The position numbers were made by a program, and so were the translations under genes. From Mytilus edulis (taxonomy: Eukaryota; Mollusca; Bivalvia; Mytilida; Mytilidae): 64,000 nt of DNA. The notes beneath the pieces are model-generated. The model was not told the DNA's origin. It ran no database searches and was given only the letters and a program-made list of their open reading frames with translations. The DNA is taken from NCBI RefSeq assembly GCF_963676685.1, contig NC_092357.1, positions 18,341,607-18,405,606 of the forward strand. The letters run 5' to 3'. Positions 50,801 through 62,800 of the stretch are shown here, piece by piece. The first letter of the stretch is position 1; the number at the start of each line of letters is the position of its first letter.

Positions 50801-53800
50801 TTGCATTTAAGTCCAAAATGACAAGATTGCAATAAATGCATGCATAAATTTCTGAATTAAAAGTAACCCTGCTTTCCTGACCTTGAATTATTCATGAATA
50901 TTCATGAATATTCAAGGTAACAGTTCATGAATATTCATGAATATTCATGAATGTTAAATGGCACCTTGAATATACATGAATATTGTTTGAACTGAATAAG
51001 CTTGAATATACATGAATATTGTATGAGCTGAATAAGCTTGAATATACATGAATATTGTATGAACTGAATAACCACGATTAAACATGAATAATTATCTGTA
51101 GAATATTCATGAACATGAAATAGGATGTCTATGAATAATGCATGATTAGAATCACCATGAATGAAAAATATATATCTATCCCAATTTTGAATGCTAAATA
51201 CATACTCTAGAATAACCTTGAATATTTAATGAATATTGAAAGGTTGAATATTCTAGAATAACCATGAATATTGAAAGGTTGAATATTCTAGAATAACTAT
51301 GAATATTGAATGGTTGAATATTCTAGATTAACCATGAATATTGAAATAAGTGTCCTTGAGAGGTTTTTTGAAAACCAAAAGCAAATACAGACATTTAAGT
51401 TTGAAATATTTTTTAATCATGATAGCTGTGAAATATGAATTTTACAATCACTTTCATTAAAAGCTAGCAAAATTGTCCACTATTTAATCTAGAATTTAAT
51501 CCAAACCTGTTTAGTCGGATAGCTTTTTGAACATTTTGTAATTATGCAATGATATTTTTTCTCATTTATCTGGGAATTGTTCAAAAATTGTTATTGTCAA
51601 TAATTCTTATGTAGGCCTATCTAATGCTGGCTTGACGTCGTCCTTTGCATTGGCTTTTCTTCCTTTCATTAACTTTACCCAACCCGCTAGTTTTCTCCAA
51701 AAATGAACAGGAAAACATCTATGACACATGACTGAAAGTCACTTTTGTTGCTTATTATTTTCTTGACATATGCCCCTGCGAAATGATTATGAATAGTTCA
51801 TGAATGTTCATGGATGATTCATGAATGATTCATGAACATAATTCATGAATTGTTCATAAGATTCATGAACAGTTAATGAACTAGACATGAACTACAAATG
51901 GACAAGCACGTTTATGAACCAGTGAATAATGAACTATTCATGAACAGAAAGTGTTCATGAACTCTTTGGTTCATTAAAGTTCATGAACAAAAATAGTTCT
52001 TGAACTTTTATTATTCATGAATTGTTCATGATTTTATAGTTCATGAACACGCTTGTCCATTTGTAGTTCATGTCCTGTTCATGTATAGTTCATGAATTTT
52101 TTTATGAATGATTCATGAATTTGTTCATGAATTTGTTCATGAACCATACCAGTCCATGAATCATTCATGAACACATGAACTACTGTGTTTATGAACTGTT
52201 CATTAGTAATTTAATTCATGAACATTGTCTGTCCACTTGTAGTTCATGAACTGTTCATCTAAAGTTCATGAAATAATTTAAAAGGATTTTTTTGAATTTT
52301 CATTTTTTGTGTTATTATCATAAGTAAACTTCTCTTCCTGTCTGTAATTAAAATTGCTGTATCAGGACTTCCAACTAGAAATGCTAAATAACATCTTGGT
52401 GCAGTTGTTCTGCTTGAAATTCTTCACAGTTGAACAGATCTTTTAATCAATAAATGCATCTGAGTTTCCCCCTGCAAAATCAAAAATCACTCCACAAAGA
52501 ATCAAAAGTCCTTGATATTTGTTTTTATAAATAAGCACTCAAGATTAAAAAGTTTCTAACAGGTATAATACAATGTAATAATTTAATTTAATAAATGTTG
52601 TTTTCATTAAAATATCAATAGAGTAAGATTAATAACATGAATATCACTTCAGCCTTTTCATGACATTTCAAATAATGTACCTACCCCCCTTTTTCCCCTT
52701 TTAATTTACCCACACACAATCATAAGAGTGGCTGAAGCATGAATTATTTTTACCTTGAAATACAATATATTGTACAAATCTATCAGTTATTCCTGAATGG
52801 AAATCATTAAACTAACACTGTAAAATGTAAAGGCTACTTTCTGGTGTTTTATATTTATTTTAATTAATCAATAATTATTAGCTCACCTGGCCTAAAAGGC
52901 CATGTGAGCTTTTCTCATCACTTGGCGTCCGTCGTCGTCGTCGTCGACGTCGTCGTCGTCGACGTCGTCGTCGTCGTCGTTAACAATTTTTCAAACATCT
53001 TCTCCTCTGAAACTACTGAATGGATTTGAATGAAACTTAATATGATTGTTCCTTAGTATATCCTGCACAAAATGTGCGCTTCGATTTTTGATCCGTCAAA
53101 AAACATGGCCGCCGTTACTTAAAATAGAACATAGGGGTCAAATGCAGTTTTTGGCTTATATCTCAAAAACGAAAGCATTTAGAGCAAATCTGACATGGGG
53201 TAAAAATGTTCATTAGGTCAAGATCTATCAGCCCTGAAATTTTCAGATGAATCAAACAAACCATTGTTGGGTTGCTGCCACTTAATTGGTAATTTTAAGG
53301 AAATTTTGCAGTTTTTGGTCATTATCTTGAATATTATTATAGATAAAGATAAACTGTAAACAGCAAAAAAGATCAGCAAAGTAAGATCTACAAATAAGTT
53401 AATATGACCAAAATTGTCAATTGACCCCTTAAGGGGTTATTGTCCTTTAATGACAATTTTTCACAATTTGTTCATCATATTTGCTAACTTTAAAAAATCT
53501 TCTCCTCTGAAACTACTGAATGGATTTGGTTAAAACTTAGCATGGTTGTTCCTTAGATTATCCTGCACAAAGTGTGTGCTTTGATTTTTGATCCGTCAAA
53601 AAACATGGCCGCCGTTACTTAAAATAGAACATAGGGGTCAAATGCAGTTTTTGGCTTATATCTCAAAAACGAAAGCATTAAGAGCAAATCTGACATGGAG
53701 TAAAAATGTTCATTAGGTCAATATCTATCAGCCCTGAAATTTTCAGATGAATCAAACATCCAATTGTTGGGTTGCTGCCACTTAATTGGTAATTTTAAGG

Positions 53801-56800
53801 AAATTTTGCAGTTTTTGGTCATTATCTTGAATATTATTATAGATAAAGATAAACTGTAAACAGCAAATATGATCAGCAAAGTAAGATCTACAAATAAGTC
53901 AATTTGACCAAAATTGTCAATTGACCTCTTTAGGAGTTATTGCCCTTTAAAGACTTTTTTCACAATTTGTTCATCATATTGACTTACTTTAAAAAATCTT
54001 CTCTTATGAAACTGCTGTATCAATTTCAGCCAAACTTAGGCTAAATGAGTTTTAGAGTTTCAGAGTATCTAGTATAAATTTTATATTTCATTTCCTTGTA
54101 TGTCAAGAAACATAGCTCCTATGGCTAAAATAGAACATAGGAGAAAATGATTTTTTTTTGCTTTTGAAGAAAATAGGACGATTCAAAGAACATTTAAATA
54201 AATTGAAAAGCCAAAATAATCATTGATGAGAGATTAAACCAAAAAAATTCAGGTGAGCGATTCAGGCTCTTGAGAGCCTCTTGTTATAAAATGCTTCAAC
54301 AAATAGTTATTCAGCAAAAAAATATAATCAAAATATATATAATTTACTTATCTGATAACAAATCTGCTTTGTTTTGACAGCTATATTACTTCACTCCTCA
54401 TCAAACATCCATTTGTATTGTAAGCGTCAAAAACATCATTTTGCTGACGTCATTATGACGTTTTTCTATTCCCAGTCACTTGTAATCATTTGTCTACATT
54501 GTAATCTTTTGTCAAAGTCATTGAAGCGTTTTACAATAGGTAAACGTAATTCATTAATAATGATAATTATTGACACCAGTCTGCAATGTTTGGGAAAGAA
54601 TGAATTGTCATTAATCTGTCCTTATTTTCCAAGTTCCTCTATGTGCCGTATGATGGTTAAGAAAGGCACATGTTTGAACTTTGAGAGACAATCAGAAATT
54701 ACATCTTTAGAAGAAAGAAATTAAGTTTACCAAATTTGTCATGATTGTAAAAACGAAACATGAGAAACATCTCCAGCTCAAAGTAAGTTACAAAACTTCA
54801 AAGTGAGTCCCAAATTTTGTATGACTCTAAAAATGTAACACTCTTCTGGCATAGTATGAAAAAAAGAAAAAGGTGCTGAGCTAATATCTGTTGTTAAATG
54901 ATTTTTTTTTAATGATTATTTTATTTTCTTTAATTTACCACAAAAAAGAGAGATATTTTATTTTTTCATATTTTATTTTTTTTCTCCAACTTTTTCTCTT
55001 TCTCCCAGCCTTCCTCTCCTTTCTCCTACCCCCTTTCTCCTTTCTCCTACACCCTTTCTCCTTTCTCCTACACCCTTCCTCCCTGTCTCCCTTACCCCTG
55101 TCCTCCCCCTCATACATGTATTTACACTTTTGCTATTCAACTGAATTTTGTCTCAAAATGATCTCAAGATCTGTAAATGAATAAACTAGAGGTCATGCTA
55201 AAAGCACTTTAATTGTGATGTCATGATACAATGTAATGGATGTCAAATTTTATGAGAACTTGTATAACAGTCAAATTTATGAATTTTTTTATAAACTTTA
55301 TGTATTCATTTATTCATTAAAGTTCATAAAATGTTCATGAACATGTGTTATGAACAATTTATGAACATTATGAACTGACTTACAGTTCATTAAAGTTCAG
55401 AAAATATTCATGAACTGCATTTTATGAACTATTCATGAACTAAATTCATGAACGAAACTTAATGAACTCATTATGAACAGTCATGCATTGTTCATGAACA
55501 TTCATGAACAGTTCATGGTGGTTCATCAGTTCATGAATTTCATCTCGCAGGGGCAGTGTTTTGTATGAAGATGTTATGAATATCACCTACATGAGCTATC
55601 TATTAAAATTATCATATATTTTTTTCATTTAACTGTGGAATACATACATGTACATGTATGTTATTCCGCATCAACAATCAAGTAAAAATATACGTATACA
55701 AAAGTCCTAGAACAAATTTCATTATCAATTTTTATGCCGTTTACCACAAATAGTTCTGAGTCATTATCATGCAGCTTTATTCATGCTTATTCATGTTTGT
55801 CACACAATGGAAAAAATATTCTAAGTCCAAAATTTATTCCTCATTATTCATTCTTATTCATGAAATGTATGCAAAAAAAATTCTAAGTCCAAACATTCAT
55901 TCTTATTCATGTTTATTCATATTGACAAAAAGGGTTTTATTACCACAAAAAAACAATTTTGAATGAAGGAAACTTGATTATACTATGATATAGTAAGTGA
56001 CTAGCATTTTAAGAACATTTATTTGTTGTCTCCAAACAGTTATTAAGAATTCATGTATATTCCACTTAATTCATGTTTCATATTCATGAATAATTTTGAC
56101 ACTGGAATAGTAACCATGAATGGAAGTGGAATATTCATGAATATTCATGAATATTCTACTTTATTCATGAATACATGAATATCATGAAAGCAGGGAATGG
56201 ACATTATGTGTTTTTAATTTCAGACCATGTGCTATGGTTGTCCCAGATTTTGAACTGATTTGTGAAATCATGTTGGTAGCTGAGGGTTTCCTTGAAGCTC
56301 GTCTTTTAGCCAGAAAATTCATCACATTATATACCTTGTGTAGAGAACTTCTGTCTAAACAGGACCATTACGATTGGGGTCTGAGAGCCATTAAGTCGGT
56401 ACTGGTAGTGGCAGGTTCCCTGAAGAGAAGTGACCCTGACAGACCAGAAGATCAGGTGAGAATTATGGCTTAAATTTCATTCATGTTAAAGTATCTTATC
56501 AATTATTTATTTATTTTGATTTTGTTATATTGAAAATATTGACAAAAAACATTATATATTGTATATTTATAAACTTTTGCAATGATTATTTTCAAAATAG
56601 AGTTTTTCCAAAAATAAAAACTTGCATTTTGAATATGCGAAATTTATTAGTATGGGCTATTTTCTGAAATTGCGATAATTATTTTTGTAATATATATGAT
56701 TGTCCACTGTTCAACAATTCTAATTATAGTAAATTATGCAAAAACTATTGAATTGACAGTTTATATCAAAATTAAAAACAATCACTATCATCATTATTTA

Positions 56801-59800
56801 ACCTAAAGAAACATCAAGTATTTGAAATTTTGAATGGAGATTTTTTTATTCTAGCTGTAAATGTGTTCGTATTTCTAAAATTCTTTTATCTTACCTGACA
56901 GGTATTGATGAGAGCCTTGAGAGATTTCAACATTCCAAAGATTGTCACAGATGATGTACCGATTATCATGGGTCTCATTGGTGATCTCTTCCCAGCTCTT
57001 AACGTACCCAGGAAACGGGACATGGAGTTTGAACAGAAGATCAAACAAGCCATCCTTGACCAGAAACTACAGCCGGAGGAGAACTTCATTCTCAAGGTAT
57101 TTTTCTATCACAGTTATGGTTATTACATATATTTTTGTGGATAAAGGAAAATTATAATTTTCATGGATAATTGATTTCAAGGTTTTCCGAAAGTCTGCAT
57201 AATAAATCTTTGAAACTTTTTTAATTTGTTGAACATCCAATTTGGTGGTTCACATATACATCTATTGACAAAATCTGTGAAATTTAGTATCCTAAAAATA
57301 ACAACAATGAATCCATTAGAGTCGTCAACTTAGAAAACTATTACAATATATCTCTCTGTCTGAAAATTATGCTCTATATTTATTGCATAAAAAGTAAATT
57401 AGGTGGAAGAGATTATTTTCTCATGCTATCTGCAGACTCTGCTCATGTTCATGAGTAATTTGTTCAATGTTCCAAAACAGCTTTTGGTGAAAGTGTTCCT
57501 TAGCCCTAAATCACATGTTTTATCTTCTGCAGGTTGTCCAGCTCCAGGAATTGTTTGAAGTACGTCACTCTGTCTTCTGTCTGGGTAACGCCGGTGTGGG
57601 TAAAAGTAAGGTCTGGGGATCACTCATCAGAACTTACAGAAACGCTGGCAGGAAACCACAGGCCATTGATCTGGATCCCAAGGCTGTCACCAATAATGAA
57701 TTGTTTGGTATCATTAACCCAGCTACCAGGGAATGGAAGGATGGTATGTAGATCTTTTTATTTTGTTTTGCACCAATTTTTACCTGAAGTTAGATTCAAT
57801 TTGTTACTGTTTTAAAAAAATACTAAAATTGATGGAAGTTACATAAATTAGGTTGATATTTTAAGAAATTTGGTAACAGTCGTGTTAAAGTTTATAGGTA
57901 ATACATTGTTAAAATTTATTTATTTTACTCAGTTACTGCATCAAATTTTAATGAACTATTAGTAAAGCGCCATTAGGTTTCCTGATTTGTGAGTCGTTCT
58001 GTTTGATTTAAATTGTAGTAAACTGAGCGGGGCATGTTGTTCTAAGGATTTTTAGTTTTTGTTTTTTATATCTAAATCTATTTTAGATTTTAGAGAATGT
58101 TCATGAAAGGTTTACATTGAATCTTAATTTCTGTAAAATTTTAAATCAGTATTTAGAAAAATTTGACGAAAAAATGAATTAACTGTCACATTTTGTTTCC
58201 TCAGGTTTATTCTCAGTGATCATGAGAGATCTAGCTAACCTGACGACAGATTCACCAAAGTGGATTGTCCTTGACGGAGATATTGATCCTATGTGGATTG
58301 AATCCCTAAACACTGTGATGGACGACAACAAAGTATTGACACTTGCCAGTAACGAGAGAATCCCTCTGACACCCAGTATGAGGCTGTTGTTTGAGATCAG
58401 TCATTTGAGAACTGCTACCCCAGCTACTGTGTCTAGAGCTGGTATCCTGTTCATTAACCCTACTGATGTAGGATGGAATCCGTAAGTATTTTGATAACTG
58501 TTGGACAAAATCAAATATAAAAAATAACTACTTAAATCATTAATGCAAGTTTTTATTAATGTGAAATTAGATATTGTCACATTTTCCACATTCATCATGT
58601 TCATAAAAATATTGGAATTATTGTTAAATAATACTGGTACATAAATGATGATGGTAGATTAATTGGAGTTTTGCATCCAATCAACTGTTTCAGGACAGGA
58701 TTTTTGAAATGTGCTAGATTATTTCAGTACTTCAATAGTTTTGGGACAAAATAAAATAATGAAGTAATACTGTTAATTCAGATATGTTGGTAATTTTTTT
58801 TATTTTGTAAATTGCAACAGCCAATTTGAAGATCTTGTTTAACCATATTTTAAATATTTCTGACAGATATGTCCAAAGTTGGATTGATACACGAGAGGTA
58901 CAGTCAGAGAAAGCCAATTTGACAATCTTGTTCGACAAATATGTTCCAGTTCTATTAGAGACCCTTCGAATCAGATTCAAGAAGATCACCCCTATTGCCG
59001 AAGTCAGCCATATCCAGATGTTGACCTTCTTACTAGAGTGTCTACTGACAGAGGAGAATACACCTCCAGATTGTCCTAAGGACTTGTATGAATTATACTT
59101 TGTCTTTGCCTGTGTCTGGGCCTTTGGTGGTGTTATGTTCCAAGATCAGGTAACTTTGTATATTGATCGCTAACCAACTTCCTCTTTCCTGCTTACTTAT
59201 AGCAGGGGTATTATTAGTGAGCCTTAATTCATAATTCATTTGATTCTAATTGCTTCAATCTGAATTCGATGGATTAATGAAGACATTTTTACATGTTAAC
59301 CTATATTATGTTGGCAAAAGGAAAATAACTCTAAAATCCAATAAGGCCAATCAAAAACTATGCTTAATGCCTGTACAAAATTACTGGTACTGATAGAAAA
59401 GTTAATCCAAAAATTCATATACAGAAAAAAGTTGCTTGAAAACACATTAATGATAGCTAAAATTGTATTGATTACTGATTCTTGGATTTTATTTTACTGA
59501 GAAATCAGGATATGTCGTTGAAACTAATGTAACAATTTTATTTTCATTACAGCTGGTAGACTACAGAGTAGAATTCACTAAATGGTGGGTAACTGAATTT
59601 AAGGCAGTCAAATTCCCAATAGCTGGGACAGTGTTTGACTATTTCATAGACCAAGAGACCAAAAAGTTTGAACCATGGACCAAGAGAATTCCCACATTTG
59701 AAATGGACCCAGATATGCCATTGCAGGTAAGATAATAAGTTCTCCTAAATACTTTGTTTGAAAAAGGAAAAATTTAAATGTTGATTCTAATGCAACAACG

Positions 59801-62800
59801 TTTGTAACGTTCATTTTGATTGGATAACGTCACTTTCTTACATGGCATCAATTGACAATTGATGCTATGGGACGTACGCGCAAGCGCAGACGGCATATGA
59901 CAGATTTTAAATACATGTTTTAACGTTGTTTTCTGTCAGTTTCATTAGAATGGAGATAACAATATTGTATGTTAAGCTCCGAAGGCATCAATTTGGGATT
60001 TGATGGTCGCAAATACCCGTTTACTGTCTCCGCTAACGCGTCGCCAGTAAACTTAATTTGCGACCATCAAATCCCCAATTGATGCCGTCAGAGCTTAAAA
60101 TACAATACAGTTATCTCCTAAGCGCTCCCCCTCAAAAAACAATATATATAAAAAAGAAGATATGGTATGATTGCCAATGTGACAACACTTCACAAGAGAT
60201 TAAATGGCACAGAAATTTACTACAATAGGTTACCGTACTGATTTTAAAAAAAAAGCATTTTTAGCTAAAAAAGACAGATGTTTATAAAATGGTGTTGTCA
60301 TATATCAGGTTGCAAGGTGTTGTATATATTTTCTTGTAAAAATATCTTGTAAGACGTTTCGGCCACTGGCCTTCTTCAGTAAATTTGTTTATTATCCTTC
60401 TTAACTACATTGTAGACATTTTACTTTCACAATAGTTTTTACAAAATGGTTTATTAACTACAATAACATAATGTATGTTCCCTATTGGAATTTTGAAACA
60501 AGGGTAAAAATATTTGTTTGAAAAGGATATCAATTTAAACATGGCTACATGCAGTTGAAATAAAATTGATTTAAGGAAGCTGGCTTGTCATGTTTTAGAT
60601 TTTTTGTCAGATTTTCGGAATCCTCTGGTTTTATCCATTTGAATGCCTTGAAAAAAATTGCCCGGTGACCCCCATTTTTCTTTTTGTAAATCTTTTACAT
60701 GTACAAGGATAAGCCATCTGTAAAAGTCTTATAAAATTTTAATTACTTTTTAACAGTTTAGAGAACTTTAACTTGTCAATAATAAAGCTATGAAAAGTCA
60801 AGAGAGAATATTTTCCCGCCAAAATTTCAATGGCTTATATCTCGAAAACAAGCACGGTGACCTATATATTTTTTTGGCTCTTTGGATTCCTTTATTAATC
60901 CCCTATCTATATAAACTAGTGTTTTGAAAACTTAATTACTTTGTAATTGAGAAGCGAACTCCCTTAAGAAAGGTTGGGTGATCTTTTTAATACCATATGT
61001 GCATGAATGATCATTGCACATGTAGGCAATAACTCAGTAAGTTCAATAAAGTAGGTAACGTGATTCTTCAACCTACCTAAGAAAAAATGAAAATCTGATT
61101 AACAATGATGGATCTACAAAATGTTTAACAACAATATTTTCTTTACATACAGGCTGCATTAGTACACACAGCTGAAACAACCAGAGTCAAATACTTCTTG
61201 GACATGTTAGTCGAGAAGAAACGCCCGGTCATGTTGGTTGGTAATGCTGGTACCGGTAAAACAGTACTTATGGGAGACAAGTTATCGGCACTTTCCGAAG
61301 ATTTCATGATAGCCAATGTACCATTTAATTTCTATACTACGTCCTCGATGTTGCAAAGTATTCTGGAGAAACCGTTGGAAAAGAAAGCCGGTAGAAACTT
61401 TGGTCCACCAGGAACTCGTCGGTTGATCTACTTTGTGGATGATATGAACATGCCAGAGGTTGATAAATACTTCACAGTACAACCTCATACCTTGATCCGA
61501 CAACATATTGACCACGGTCATTGGTACGACAGACAGAAATTGTCAATGAAAGAAATTCATAATACACAATATGTAGCCTGCATGAACCCTACCGCTGGTA
61601 GTTTTACCATTGACTCTCGTTTACAGGTAATTATACAATAATACACAATATGTAGCCTGCATGAACCCTACCGCTGGTAGTTTTACAATTGACTCTTGTT
61701 TACAGGTAATTAGTAATGCCTCATTTGTTTTATGGGTCACTTTGGATTCAGTTCATTCTCATAAATATCAATTTTAATGGTCTGAGACAAATTTTTAGGG
61801 TACCTTATATCCTGGTTTCATCTTTTGCTCCATTCAATGCTTTGGTTATTTTGAATTTTTTACATAATTATAATTGAAATGGTCAAGCGGAAGAAAAAAA
61901 TAATATATATTTGTTATAAAAAAAAGTTTTCCTCGAAAATATCTATATAATGAAGTTGTTTTGCTAAACAATTGATATTTGCAGTGCTTTTCAATGCATT
62001 AAAAGTCTTCTTGAACATGCAAGAAATATTTGCCGCAGAACGTTTAGCAAACAACAATCAATCAACACATTTATAGCATCTATTCATTCCACATTATGGT
62101 TAAATCTTGGTGGAAAGATAAAATAAGAATGGAAACTTAAAATGTGTCAAAGAGACAACAACCCAACCAAAGAGCAGAAGTTTTTTTGAATTTTACTACA
62201 TGATTTTTTTTTTCTCCATTTTTTCAGCGCCACTTCTGTGTATTCTCTGTGAATTTCCCTAACTCCGATGCCTTGACAACAATCTATACCAGCATCCTAT
62301 CACAACATTTATCGCTCAACCACTTTGCCGCAGGTGTACAGAAATATGCCCCGACACTTATCTCCGGAGCAGTGACGCTTCATAATAGAATAACCTCTAC
62401 ATTCCTACCAACGGCTGTCAAATTTCACTATATCTTCAACTTGAGAGATTTGTCCAACATTTTCCAGGTGAGTAAATTAGAACAAATCTTGACCAACTTA
62501 GGTACCACATCAAAAAGTCAATGAAGGATAAAAAAAATTAATTCAAATAGTTTGGGGGGAGGGGGGGGTGTCAAAATTGCTGCTAGTTTTGCTAAATTGA
62601 CATCGATTTTATATATATCCTTATTGGTCAATCAATTTTTCCAAAATGTAGTTAAGAGGGGAGTCAGTGAAAAAACTAGATGAATTAAGTTTTTTTATCC
62701 TACATTGAACTTTTGATGTCGTCCCTTATTTCATAAAACATATTGGATGTGCTCCTTCTTTCTTACTTAAACATAACTAAATGCCCTGAACATGCACGAA

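Larger units (their letters stand above)
50867..56195. mobile_element. outer TIR element with ATTCATGAAT-rich arms
   Basis: Left end CCCTGCTTTCCTGACC at 50867; right end, complemented, CCCTGCTTTCATGATA at 56195. Subterminal arms (about 50885-51350 and 56040-56190) are dense in the palindrome ATTCATGAAT. The left arm includes a 36-bp unit x3 (50963-51070) and a 35-bp unit x3 (about 51246-51345). The inner element 51771-55555 interrupts it. No transposase recognised. No clear target-site duplication read. Confidence 0.55.
50300..56223. other. intron 25 (5.9 kb), nested TIR elements
   Basis: The longest intron, splitting AAA1 between NLKALFR and PCAMVV. Almost all of it is two nested inverted-terminal elements and the dispersed repeat inside them (separate entries). 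A MITE-like palindrome precedes them at about 50668-50860 ('aaattcag...ctgaatt'). Confidence 0.7.

Noticed and set aside
54374..55184. Frames of 116 and 97 codons inside the inner TIR element
   Set aside because: No recognisable domain. The second is a pyrimidine-rich low-complexity tract with a mirrored frame on the other strand.
57426..57623. Minus-strand frame opposite dynein exon 28
   Set aside because: It is the antisense shadow of a strongly conserved plus-strand exon.
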